Part shown: positions 1 to 10,983 of the stretch, piece by piece
How positions within the stretch are numbered: the first letter of the stretch is position 1
How the letters are laid out: every line of letters starts with the position of its first letter
Assembly: GCA_013365365.1 (NCBI GenBank)
Contig: JABVXU010000481.1
Location: 1-40,553 of the forward strand
From: Cruorifilaria tuberocauda
Lineage: Eukaryota; Nematoda; Chromadorea; Rhabditida; Onchocercidae
Reading direction: 5' to 3'
Length of the DNA: 40,553 nt
Program-made: the position numbers and the translations under genes
The notes under the pieces: model-generated
What the model was told of the DNA's origin: nothing
Databases searched by the model: none
Seen by the model: the letters and a program-made list of their open reading frames with translations, nothing else

Positions 1-1559
1 CCTCAACTGTTTAAATTTTCAATCTAATTATTTCCGACAAATGACTTTGATATGCATTTAACATTTCTTAAGTTAGGAAGTAGCATAACAGATGTGCGAA
101 TGAATGCATGTGCATTTACGTGTACGTATACGTATGCATTTTTGTGTTATATTAAATTACGAATGTAATTCTGTGTGCAACATAGAGAAAGTTGCATGTG
201 CAGCGTGCAAGTGCAAAATCTAATTTCCTCTAAAATTAAGATTTGCATGTGAGTTATTTCAGACATTTCAATACTTTTAAATTTGTTTATGATAAATCTG
301 CGTAACATACATAAATAAATATAATAAATAAAAGAGAAATTTGCCTCAAATGTTCGACTTCTTCAATAATTCAACGAATTTTAGCAACAAAATATAATGT
401 AAGCAATAGCTGAATATAAATATTATGTCAATAATTTAATCAAGCACTGATATGAAATCATTGCTTCAACTATCAAAACACGAAATCGTTATTATTCGTT
501 GTTTTTTTTTTTAGTAATCATTATTTATTTACTTATATTTATAGTAATCATAATATATAAATATAAATAAATGATTTACTAGAATGCAACGTTTTATAGA
601 AATTAAAAATATTTTTAATTGTTTTTTTTTTAAACGATAACAAATTTTTGGATTTCAACTATAGGAGAGAATTGAAAAATCATGATAAAAAAAAGTCGAG
701 AAAAGACAAAATCGTAATATGAAATCACTATTTCAACTATCTTAAGTTTAAAAGAAAAACATAAAATCATTATTAATCGTTATTTCCGTTCCAATAATCA
801 TTTATTTATATTTGTAAAATGTATAGATTTTATAGAAAAAAATTAAAAATGCTTTTGTTTGTTTTTTGAAATTTTTGAAATGAAAAAAAAATAAACTAAA
901 AGAGAAAATTGAAAAATCGTGCAAAAAAACAAAAATCGATTAAGAGGAATTTTTTGCTATCATCGAAATTAAACGAAGGAAATATTTTTGAATTGTTTGT
1001 CAATTTAGATTCTTCATCGTTATTCCATTTTTCTTCCATATTTTATTTATTTATCTTTTATTTTTTTCCTTTGAATTTCATTTCCTCCTCATTAAATTGT
1101 TATTTTTCTTTTATTTTACTCTCGAAAACCAATTGGTTTTTTCATTTTTTTTTCTTTTATTTAGCTCAATTCTTCAAAATCATTCAATTCGAGAAAAAAA
1201 AAAGCCAATTTTTGGACGTATAAAATTAGTCCAGCCAGAATGGATGAATAAATTGCAAATGATGAAAAATAAAAGAAGCCAGCTCTTTAGCGAAAATTTT
1301 CCTCATATTAATAGCTTCTATTAAAAAATTTTTGTTGAACGAAGAAAACAAATTTATAATGATACTGAAGTTATTTCATATTCATACTCCTATAGCAATA
1401 TTTATGATAGCTTCTTTCCAAAAAAAAAAAAAAAAAAACTTTAATATTTTTCATCCATGAAATATATTTATTTTCATTCCTTCTATGTATTTATTTGTGT
1501 GGTATGATTGAAATTTTTTGAAATTTTCCCATAAAATATATTGATTTATCTTATTTTAT
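1..1559. other. AT-rich gene-poor tract, no gene seen
   Basis: This stretch is dominated by A/T homopolymers and short AT words. The only long open frames are low-complexity, Phe/Leu/Ser-rich translations of T-rich DNA with no recognisable domain. They lack plausible splice-site organisation, so I treat them as non-coding. A small cluster of TGCATTTACGTGTACGTATACG-like words lies at about 110-145 and resembles in miniature the alternating block at 8960-9600. Confidence 0.6.
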
Positions 1560-2160
1560 AATGATAATAATTATTATCATAATTTTTTTTTCTATAATGT
1601 ATCTTAGTATTTTCAAAATTGAAATATTTGATTGTTAATATATCGTTGTATTTCGTTAACTTTATTTCATGATTATAATAATAATCATAGTTTTCTTTCT
1701 CTAATATATCTTAGTATTTTTTAAACTGAAATATTTGATTGTTAATATATCGTTGTTTTTCGTTAACTTTGTTTCATGATTATAATAATAATCATAGTTT
1801 TCTTTCCGTTAACTTTACTTCATAATGGTAATAATTAATATCAATTATTATCATCTTTTTCAATATTCTTTTTGGTAAATTTTTTATTTTTTTTAGTAAT
1901 TTTTTAGTTTAGTAATTTAGTAGTCATTTGATTTTTGGTTTAATATTTTAGTAATTCTTAGGACCGAAATATTAGATATAGTTGTAATTTGATTATTAGT
2001 ATCATCATTATATTTCGTTAACGTTATTTCATAATTATGATAATTATTATCATGGTTTTTTAAAAGATATTTTAGTAGTTTTCAGGAGTGAAATATTTAG
2101 CATAGCTGTAATTTGATTATTAGTATCATCATTGTATTTCGCTAATTTTATTGTAAATAA
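1560..2160. repeat. Diverged tandem block duplication with dyad-symmetric AT words
   Basis: A unit beginning GAAATATTTGATTGTTAATA recurs at 1621 and 1728 (offset 107) and is followed each time by TTTCGTTAACTTT and an ATGATTATAATAATAATCAT-type word. More diverged copies follow at about 1960-2030 and 2090-2150, sharing TTTGATTATTAGTATCATCA. The word ATGATAATAATTATTATCAT at 1561-1580 is a perfect 20-bp palindrome. Together these suggest old tandem segmental duplication. No coding potential is seen. Confidence 0.7.
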
Positions 2161-5100
2161 AGTTATCAATAATATTTCAGTTATAGTACATAACTAATTT
2201 GACGTAAATATTAATTTTAGTATAATTATTTTTTTAGACAATTATTTTTAGGATAATTATTTTTAGTATAATTATTTTTTAGATTTATTTTAATAATATC
2301 AATCAATAGAGAATTGTTTCATGCATTTTTTATCATCGATATTTGCTAAAGTTTTTTTCAACTGATAACTTTTTTTGTTAAACTAAGTTTTATTGTAATC
2401 GTTGTTTGTCTCTACTTTTCGTCATACTCATTCGCATGCTGGAGTTTTTTTTTTTAACTGATAACTCTTTTTGTTAAATTCAATTTTGATTATAGTTTAC
2501 TTTATTATTATTGAATTTACTTCATTATTATATATTTATATATGAATATGTAATACAAGTAATAAGTATAAATAATAAGTAGTACAGTAATCGTCGTTCG
2601 TTCTACTTTTTTTGTGAAGTAAATATTTTTATGCTTTAGTAAAAAGAGTAAAATTAACAATTATCATGATAAAAATTTCATTTTTTTTAGAAACTTTTTA
2701 AAGAATTAATTAAAAGGTTGAAATCAAAGATCACTTTTCTAATTAATTAATTTGTTTTCTTTCGCAATAATTCTTATATTATTATTTTTTTCTCTTCTTA
2801 CTTCCTCCTATTTCTTTAAATATTTGAATTTTATCTTATTGTGATAATAATTCGATGTAAAATTAATCTTTAAAAAATAAAATGATACCAATGCAAAAAA
2901 ATTGTTTATAGATAAAACTTTTACATAACTAATAAATTTGATATTTCAAAAATAAAAAAGCTAAACAAATAAGCAAGTAAAGCAAGTAAGCAATAAATTA
3001 ATTAATTTTTATAAGAAATTTTAGATTTTGAAACTGATAAAAAAGATAGGCGGAAGAGTGAATGATCGATCACATGAGTTCTCAAAAAGGATTTTTACTT
3101 TATTTTGCAATATAACTTGTAATTAAGTAAAGCAGTCTTCCATTGATTTTTAAGTCTAATAAACATTCATTACACACATGCTTCATCATCTCTTTTCACC
3201 ATGCTTTATGTCCGTTTTAAATAGCACTTCAACACTATTATCACAAATTCAATAATTCAATTCTTTTTTTTTTTTTTTCTTCCTTTCTTTCTTTTGCAGT
3301 AATAAATTTAATAATGCAATTGCTTATATTTTATGCTAACATAAACTTCTTTCTTTCTCTCTTTCATTTCTCTTTTTTTGTTCTTTTAAAATTTTTTGAT
3401 TATGCAATTAAACATTGTGAAATAGTAATATTGATAATGTAATCAAATATGATTAAGCAATATGTGAGTAATCTATCCTAGAATATTTATTTATATATTT
3501 TTATAACTTCTTTATAGCCCTTTAAATTTATTGAATATTATTTTTAAAAGTGAAATTCTAAGATCTTTTTTTCTTTATTTAAATTTTTTTTACTTTTTAC
3601 TTTAAGAATGTCTAAGTAAAAGTTTAAATAAAATCTGAAAATAATTGATTTTTTTCTTCTATCACCAGTTTAAATGATTAATTACTATTTAATCATTTAA
3701 TTAAATTAATTAATTTTTTCATTTATTAATTGCGGTTTGTTATTGTATTAATTGAAATATATGAAATATTAATTACTTGTATAGCAGTAAATGTTTAAAT
3801 AAAATTTAAAAATATTTCATGGAAAATTTTCGAAATAGAAAGTGTATTTTTCTTATTAATTCAGTAAGTTTTAAAAATTTTTGAATTCGATATCCCGAAT
3901 AGTATGAAATTTGAGTTTGCTCTTTTTACAAGGCTTTCCTTAACAACGAACTTTTTTTTGAGTAACTTTTTTAATTGGCCTTTTTGGAAAGTAAAATTAT
4001 TACAGTTTTTAACAATAAATTTCCTTTTTCTTTTTTTTTTCTCTCACTATTTTTCTTGTATTTTTTTTCCTTTGGAAAATAATTTTTTCGTTTTTTTAGT
4101 TTTTTTTCCCTGTCTGTTTCCGTTAAATTATAATTGTTTAGGTGAAACCGTAAAAAATATCATTTATTTTTGTTAGCGTAATCAATAATTTCAATAACCA
4201 TAAAAAATATATTTGATATCATCTATTCAGCTTTTTTTTCCTATTCCTGAAATAAGCTAACTATCATCTTGATGAATTACAATTAAATTTTCCCATATAA
4301 GGCAAATAGTCAATTTCCGCCTTTAATCTCAACCTGTTTGCTTGGCTTATCAAATTTTCCCATTTTCAATACTAATTATTATTGTAATGCAAAAAAAAAA
4401 AGGAAGCAAGCAAGCAATAATAGCAATAAAAGCAATAAAGAAAAAATTACACAAATTTTATTATTTTAATTATTTTTAATTAAAAAATTTTTTTAGTTTT
4501 AAAATTAACGAGCAGGAAAAAAAAACAAAACAATTACTATTGATGAAATAAATTTTACGTTATGTTTTAGTTGAAAATTTGAGCAGTACTAAAGAATGGA
4601 ATTATTGATTGATTTTCATCGCTATTAATAGAGTGGTGAAATTTCGAAATTTTTTTAATGAAAATTTAATACTTTAATTTGTCATTTTGATGAAATTGAT
4701 TATAAAATATTATTTGTATGCGTTCATCTGTCTTATCTAATCCATAAATTTGCCTAATTTCTTCTTGTTTATTTTATTATAATTTGTTTACTTATGAATC
4801 GTTCGAAATAACTCCTGGAAGATTCGTATGATGGAATTAATTCATTTAGTCATCGAAGATTCAAAATAAACTTTTCTAAATTTTCTAAGGTTAATTGTTC
4901 TTCTTGTTTAATTTCATCACTTACTTACACCTTTACTTATAAATGAATAGAAATGATGAATGCAGTAACTTTTTGTAACTTTTCACTAATATTACTATTC
5001 ATTCTACAGTTTCTCTTATTATATCATCAAAATTTCCATCAATAATTTTTAGGATTTTATGAAAATTTAAATTTTGAACCTAATATTAATAATTATTTCA

Positions 5101-5975
5101 ACAATAATAAAATGATAGTTGTTACTAATTCCTTGAATAGATTACCTTTTATGCATGCAAAAGAAAAAAAAAACTGGTTAGTTTATTTTTTCTTTATATT
5201 TTTCAATTACTTTATATGATTGAAAAATTCTGTTTGAATTTTATTTACATGTAAATTAATTTGCTAATTGGAATTAAGCTGAACTGAGCAGATAAATGAA
5301 ACTTTTTGCAATTTGTATTTTAAAATTCTTTCAAAACTCAAAACGATAGCAAAGTAAGATAGCGTGCAGAATTATTTAATTATCATAATTATCATGATTT
5401 CCAGTTCCATTTCTTATTTTTGCTTTCTTGCTCCATGATTTTTAAAACTTTCCTGTTCTACGATTACTGAAAATGTGTACGGATGATATCATTTCCGATA
5501 TATCGAATATACTTGAATACGTGGATTGATTATATTTGTATTCGTTAAATCAGTGGAATAAAATATTAGCATATGATAAAATATTTATTTGATTTAATGT
5601 GAAATATTTTTTGCTTTACGTGGATTTATATGATTGATAAGAATTTGCAAATCTTTGTAAAGCTTAATAAATTATTCAATTATATATTCCAAAGTGATAT
5701 AAGTGATAAGGAAATTATTTAATTAAAATAAATTTTGTAGCATGGTTTATTGACGTCAAATGACTATTTTTATCATTATCTATTAGCTGAGGAAGTTAAA
5801 ATTTGAAATTTTACACTGAACAATTCAGAATATAAATGAAAACAATGATGCAAGATCGGATTTTTGCTTTTTCAGAACAGTTATTAGCTTGATTAGCTGA
5901 TGAGCTTGATTAGCCCGATTAGCTTGATTTATCAGTTTATTTTCATGTAATAATAAATGATATACTCTTTTACTA
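2161..5975. other. AT-rich gene-poor tract, no gene seen
   Basis: Long A and T runs, scattered short AT palindromes and small slippage repeats, such as AAGCAAGTAAGCAA words near 2970 and AGCAATAA words near 4410, occupy this stretch. The open frame around 3904-4176 translates to a Phe-rich low-complexity string typical of T-rich DNA. It shows no domain, so I leave it out as a gene. No RNA gene is recognised. Confidence 0.55.
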
Positions 5976-6370
5976 TTCATGTGATATCACTGTTATTATT
6001 ATTATCATCCAACAGGTGAATAGTGTTAACAGTTATTGGTGATATACTTATCATGTAATATTAGTATTTACTATCATTCAATAGGTAAATAGTGTTAACA
6101 TTTGATGATATGGGTGTAATTCATGTGATATCACTATTATTATTATTATCATCCAACAGGTGAATAGTGTTAACAATTATTGATGATATACTCATTATGT
6201 AATATTAGTATTATTATCTTGTAACAAGTAAATAGTGTTATCAGTTGATGACATGCAATAGACCTACTAATATTGATGATATACTTATCATGTAATATTA
6301 GTATTACTATTATTCAATAGGTAAATAGTGTTAACATTTGATGATACTGATGTACTAATATTGATGATAT
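5976..6370. repeat. Tandem duplication, period about 144 bp
   Basis: TTCATGTGATATCACT followed by a (TTA)n run, ATCATCCAACAGGTGAATAG and TGTTAACA begins at 5976 and again at 6120. Within each copy a shorter unit containing AATAGTGTTAACA and TGATGATAT recurs about every 70 bp, so the array is a nested duplication. A third, shuffled partial copy continues to about 6370. The sequence does not look coding. Confidence 0.75.
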
Positions 6371-6549
6371 TAAAAAAGAGTAATTTATAATTTTGCTTAT
6401 CCTCTCCATTTTCACTATTTCATGATTAAAATTTTTATTTTTAGCATTTTAGCACTTTAGCATCAACGAAATAAATGAATATTTTCATTTAGAAGTGAAG
6501 TTATTAACTTTGATTAATTATTTTCAGGAAAGATCAAATGAAGTTTCGC

Positions 6550-6720
6550 TTTGATTTGTCTTCATTTCCATATACATCTATAACACTTGTATCCAAAACA
6601 TATTAGAACATCTGTATCCATGATATACACCTGTATCCAGGATCTATAAATACATCTGTATCTAAGATATTTAAACATCTATCTTCTCAGACACAAATCT
6701 GTATCCAAGAGAGATATTTT
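6550..6720. repeat. Irregular ACATCTGTATCCAAGAT minisatellite
   Basis: The word ACATCTGTATCC or a close variant (CACTTGTATCCA, CACCTGTATCCAGGAT, CATCTGTATCTAAGAT, AATCTGTATCCAAGA) recurs at irregular spacing of roughly 20-45 bp. It looks like a decayed short tandem repeat. No other feature is seen here. Confidence 0.6.
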
Positions 6721-8169
6721 CTTTATCTTTTTTTTTTCCCTTAACTGTTTAAGCATTTCAATATTTATTATTACAATTTGAATAATTTAAAAAAAAATTA
6801 GCGCAAGATTTCAGATTTATCACGTATAGGTAAAAAGTTATAGTGATTTTTATAACTTTATTTCATGCTTACTAACTGCTATAATAATTGTATTATTTAT
6901 TTAATAATTCAATTGAAGAATGAGGAGAATTTAAGTACGATAAGTTTTTGAAATTTCTGGATGCTTTTTATAGAACACTGATTCGTTAATATTTCTCGTA
7001 GTACAATCGAATCATATAAATTTTCAATCCGGAAATATTCCCATAAAAAGATGTTCAAAATTTTCAGTTTTTTCCATTCAGTAAATTAGTTGATTATACA
7101 TATATTCTTACTTTTCATCCTATTACTTATCCTTTTAGGTTTTAATTATTGTTATTGCTCTATTTTAGTAAACTGTATTTCATACATATATCATTCCAGG
7201 ATAGATTAGTATGATAGATTAAAAGATATGATAAAATAAGGAAGCCAACCGATTTCAGAAAAAAGATAAGATTGATTTGAAATTTTTTATTGAAATTAAA
7301 ATTAGAAGAAATAGATAATTTAGATATTACATAGATTGAGATTAAAATCCAAAAAAGAAAAAGTGATGAAAAAAATTTAATGAATAATAATGTGAGAAGG
7401 AAATATGTTAAGAAGAGTATAAAATAAACGATAATAAAATTGCATACTTTCAGAAAAATGCCAGTAGCCTATATTGGAAGTAAAAAGTGCCTCAGGCCAT
7501 TTTTTTTTTTTTGGAACATTTCTGGAATGCAATTTACATTATGATCTTCATTTAAATTTCCATATAAATATGGAAAGGAAAAAACAAGCACTTATAAATC
7601 TTTCTCTATTGAGTACTTTGAGCAAGATAGAATTAAATTATTTACTCAAAAATTTTTTGGAAAACAAGAAAGTAGTAAGAAATAAGTAATAAGTATTAAT
7701 GGAATAATTAAGTAATTTTTTAGTAATTGTTATTTAGTTAAATGAACGAGTCAATATTATCATTATAATATTTCATTACAATTATAATATGCGAAAAAAA
7801 AAGAAAATTATTAAGTTTAATTTGATATCCCTTTTTAATCAATCAGGCGCTATCATTTCTATTCCTATAAGTTCATTTTTTGAAATGAAAAAAAAAATGA
7901 AAGAAGAAATAAATTTTCCTTCTGATTTTTTTTTTAAGAGGAATAACAAAAAATCACTTCTTTTTTTTTTGATTAAATGAATTCATTGGTTAAATAATAT
8001 CCTATTACTGATCAAATATTTTCTAACTGATCGATTTTATTTTGATGACAATTGTTCAATTGATTAATTGATTTGTTCATATATTTTTTTCTGCCTTCCT
8101 ATATGCTTTCTACAAACAAAACAATATGCGGATGAGAAATTGGAAGCATTTAGCAGATAAAATTTATCA
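6721..8169. other. AT-rich gene-poor tract, no gene seen
   Basis: This stretch contains A/T homopolymers and short low-complexity open frames around 7474-7689 and 7789-7980. Their translations are Lys/Phe/Asn-rich without a family match, and no spliced structure can be built around them. I see no RNA gene or array. Confidence 0.55.
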
Positions 8170-8355
8170 GGTTTATCAAGAATCCTAAATTTAATCGGTT
8201 AATTTATCAGGAATCCTAAATTTAATCAGCTAATTTATCAGGAATCCTAAATTTAATCAGCTAATTTATCAGGAATCCTAAATTTTATCAGCTAATTTAT
8301 CAGGAATCCTAAATTTAATCAGTTAATTTATCAGGAATCCTAAATTTAATCAGTT
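8170..8355. repeat. 31-bp tandem array, six near-identical copies
   Basis: Six head-to-tail units of about 31 bp, with core ATTTATCAGGAATCCTAAAT followed by TTAATCAGCT, run from 8170 to 8355. They differ only at a few positions: the first copy has CAAGAATCC, the fourth has TTTTATCAG, and terminal CT alternates with TT. The homogeneity implies recent expansion or gene conversion. No spacers are present, so it is not CRISPR-like. Confidence 0.9.
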
Positions 8356-8959
8356 AATTTAATAATTAATCAGTCATTTGATTAATATTTTTGTTTTTCG
8401 TCCTTTTTTCTTCGACGTATTTTTCTTCCATTCATTATAAAACTTTTCCATTCGTTATAAATTATAGGTATTACTTGTAAATCAGGTGATTTTTCTCCAT
8501 TCATATAAAAAAATTAAAAGTATTGATAGTAAAAGAATCTTTAAGTAGTGTTAATAGAATTGTTAATATATTTTTCTTTAGCCTCAAATTAATGATTAAC
8601 CTAATTTCATTCCACACTTTTTCAACATCTACGCGTTTTCACGTATTATCTACGTGAAAAATGCTAAATGAAATAGAAAAAAAAATGGAAAGACTAAAAA
8701 TTTCATAGTAGTTATACTACGTTTAGTTATATTATATAAAAAACAAAAAAGAGAACAGAAATAACGTAAATGTCGGGAAAACGTAAAATATGTTAAGTAA
8801 TACTATCACTTTATCCTCTAAATACTTTGGTAAATGTTATGTGATTTATAGAAATTCTTTTTTTCCTATTTCTCATTCTCTTATATAACTTCTGTTAAGT
8901 AATAACTTATCAGTTAAAAACTTTAAAAAGATTAAGAAAATATCGTTTTATATATTACA
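8356..8959. other. AT-rich gene-poor tract, no gene seen
   Basis: I see AT-rich sequence with short A runs and no coding, RNA or array signal. Confidence 0.5.
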
Positions 8960-9600
8960 AATTGGATATACGTACGCATATATATGTATTCGTGTATCTA
9001 GACGTGTACCTGCGTATATATGTATACGTATATGTATGCACGTGTATGCTTGTATATGTGTACATGTGTATATTTATGTACATGCGTGTAGGTGTACCTG
9101 TACTGTACGTGTACATGTGTATGTATGTAATATATGTGTAAGTGTATGTGGACGCACATATATATGCATGCGTATTTATGTGTACGTGTATATGTGTGTA
9201 CTTGTATATACTTATGTGTATATGTATACACATATTTGTACGTGTACGTATAGTATGTTAGTATGTGTATATATGTGTGTGTATGCGTATGTATATGTGT
9301 GTACGTGTAAGTGCACTTTTGTTTATCTATGTGTATATGCATACGTATATGTGTATGCGTGTACGTGTACATGTAGTATGTGTATGTATATGTGTGTATA
9401 TGCGTATGCGTGTGTATGCGTATGCGTGTGTATGTATATGTGTGCACGTGTAAGTGCACTTTTGTTTATCTATGTGTATATGCATACGTATATGTGTATG
9501 CGTGTACGTGTACGTATACGTGTAGTATGTATATGTAAGTGTGTGTGTATGTTTATGCGTGTATGTGCACGTATTTTTTATATGTATATGTATATGTAAA
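8960..9600. repeat. Alternating purine-pyrimidine TG/TA/CG block with internal 68-bp duplication
   Basis: About 640 bp consist almost entirely of alternating purine-pyrimidine words (GTGTATATGTGTACGTG type). A 68-bp segment at 9303-9370 recurs identically at 9446-9513 (offset 143), including the unusual island AGTGCACTTTTGTTTATC. Because stop codons are rare in such sequence, long open frames appear on both strands (for example 9036-9599 on + and 8998-9459 on -). Their translations are only Tyr/Val/Cys/Met or Tyr/Thr/His/Ile repeats, so they are artefacts. Alternating DNA of this kind can adopt left-handed or cruciform forms; that is known chemistry, not something shown here. Confidence 0.9.
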
Positions 9601-10193
9601 CATTAATGGAATTTATTCAGTAGGAAATTGAAAAATGTGTTGTTGCACTTATTAAACCATTTTTTTCCAGTCAATATGATCCTAAAAGATGGAATAAATG
9701 AAGGAGAAAGGCTGGAATTTATCTGACAGTAATCAAACTTCCTCCTAAATTACATACTGCCAATCAATCCTATCATTATTTTATCTATTTTCAAAACTAA
9801 TAAACATACCCATGGAAATGCACATATCATGAAGAACGCTACAGACAACAAAATGCACTTATACGTGCACAACTAATGCACACTAATGAACATACATCCA
9901 CGTAATGCACATTATATATTAAGCAGTAATATGCTAGGCATTTTTCAGTTTCAGTTCAAGTTTGAGTAATAGCTTGCTTTTCCTCTTTCTCTTGCCTTTT
10001 TTTTTTCAAAATGGTAATAAATTTGGGGCCACACGGGCCAGCATTTCCATTTTGTTACTTTATTTTTGCACTTTTAATGTTAGTGCATACCATTTTGGAA
10101 AATGGAAGAAAGTTGTTTATCAGAAAATGAAATGTAAAATATTATGGGTCATATAATTTCATTTTATTTTCTTTTAAATTCAACTCTGCCATA
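9601..10193. other. Intergenic, short repeated TGCAC words, no gene seen
   Basis: This AT-rich stretch has an ATGCAC word repeated irregularly at 9818-9908 (AAATGCACATATC, AAAATGCACTTATACGTGCAC, TAATGCACACTAATG, GTAATGCACATT). The open frame around 9962-10156 shows no domain, and I do not call it a gene. Confidence 0.5.
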
Positions 10194-10343
10194 GTAACTG
10201 TTAGACAGTAACAATTTAGTAACTGTTAGACAGTAATAATTTAGTAACTGTTAAACAGTAACAATTTAGTAACTGTTAAACAGTAACAATTTAGTAACTG
10301 TTAAACAGTAATAATTTAGTAACTGTTAAACAGTAATAATTTA
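10194..10343. repeat. 25-bp tandem array with ACTGTT-A-AACAGT dyad, upstream of tomosyn
   Basis: Six exact-length 25-bp units start at 10194, 10219, 10244, 10269, 10294 and 10319, each beginning GTAACTGTTAAACAGTAA or its G variant (TTAGACAG). A degenerate seventh unit follows from 10344. Each A-type unit holds the perfect dyad ACTGTT-A-AACAGT and so two TAACTG/AACAGT half-sites that resemble the Myb core YAACNG. The array ends about 640 bp upstream of the tomosyn start codon. A regulatory role is inference only. Confidence 0.88.
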
Positions 10344-10983
10344 ATAATTGTTAGATAATCAATAAATGAAGTATGAATTCAAATCGATGAAAAAAAAATC
10401 AGTAATAAATAGAGATATACTAAATTGTAAATAACAATAATATCTAAAAAAAAAACTGTTAAGTATACTTTTTCAAGCAAAATAAACTGCTAAATTGCTT
10501 TGATGTATGACGAAGGAACGGAAAGGAAGAAATAAATTGTTTTCGAGATGTCAAAGATATCAATAAAGTGTAGCGCGATAATATTTAGACTCTTTACGAC
10601 GCATTTATTTTACTCTTCGAGCTTACTTTCATGCTTACTTTCACATTTCAACTATTTATGTATTATTTATTTAATCGTTTCATTCAATTTTAATTTAAAT
10701 GTAAATTTCGATTTTTCATTTTCAGGATTTAATTAAAATGAAGAACTTTTACGATCGTTAATATTGCTTTTAAAAAGAAAAAAAACTAAAATCATTAGAA
10801 TAATATCGATGAAACAGCAACATCAACAGCTAAAAGGAATTGTATCTGTTATATTCTGCTTCGAATTATTATTGTTTGATCAAATTTTGCTGCAACAATA
10901 AGCATATTATTGGAATAGCAGTAATAGTGATAAAAATCTGATCGGAAAAACAGTAAGTGGAAGAAGAGAAAAGGTGGAAAACA
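10344..10983 (+). promoter_or_regulatory. Upstream region and likely 5' UTR of tomosyn, with two uORFs
   Basis: A good splice or SL acceptor (TTTTTCATTTTCAG) ends at 10725. If it is used, the leader contains two upstream open frames before the tomosyn ATG at 10984. One is 7 codons (10738-10761). The other is 30 codons (10809-10901), a Gln-rich start followed by a hydrophobic stretch. Neither is in frame with, nor overlaps, the main ORF. Whether 10725 is a trans-splice site, a cis acceptor or unused cannot be told from the sequence. Confidence 0.4.

Noticed and set aside
909..1324. Phe-rich open frames in T-rich DNA
   Set aside because: Low-complexity translation of homopolymers, with no signal, splice support or homology. 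The same applies to 3904-4176, 34499-34711 and 37500-37821.
9036..9599. 187-codon open frame on + and 153-codon frame on the opposite strand (8998-9459)
   Set aside because: Both arise from alternating TG/TA/CG repeat DNA in which stop codons are rare. The translations are periodic Tyr/Val/Cys or Tyr/Thr/His strings with no domain.
8170..10343. CRISPR-like arrays (31-bp and 25-bp units)
   Set aside because: The repeats are directly adjacent with no unique spacers, and the window is eukaryotic.
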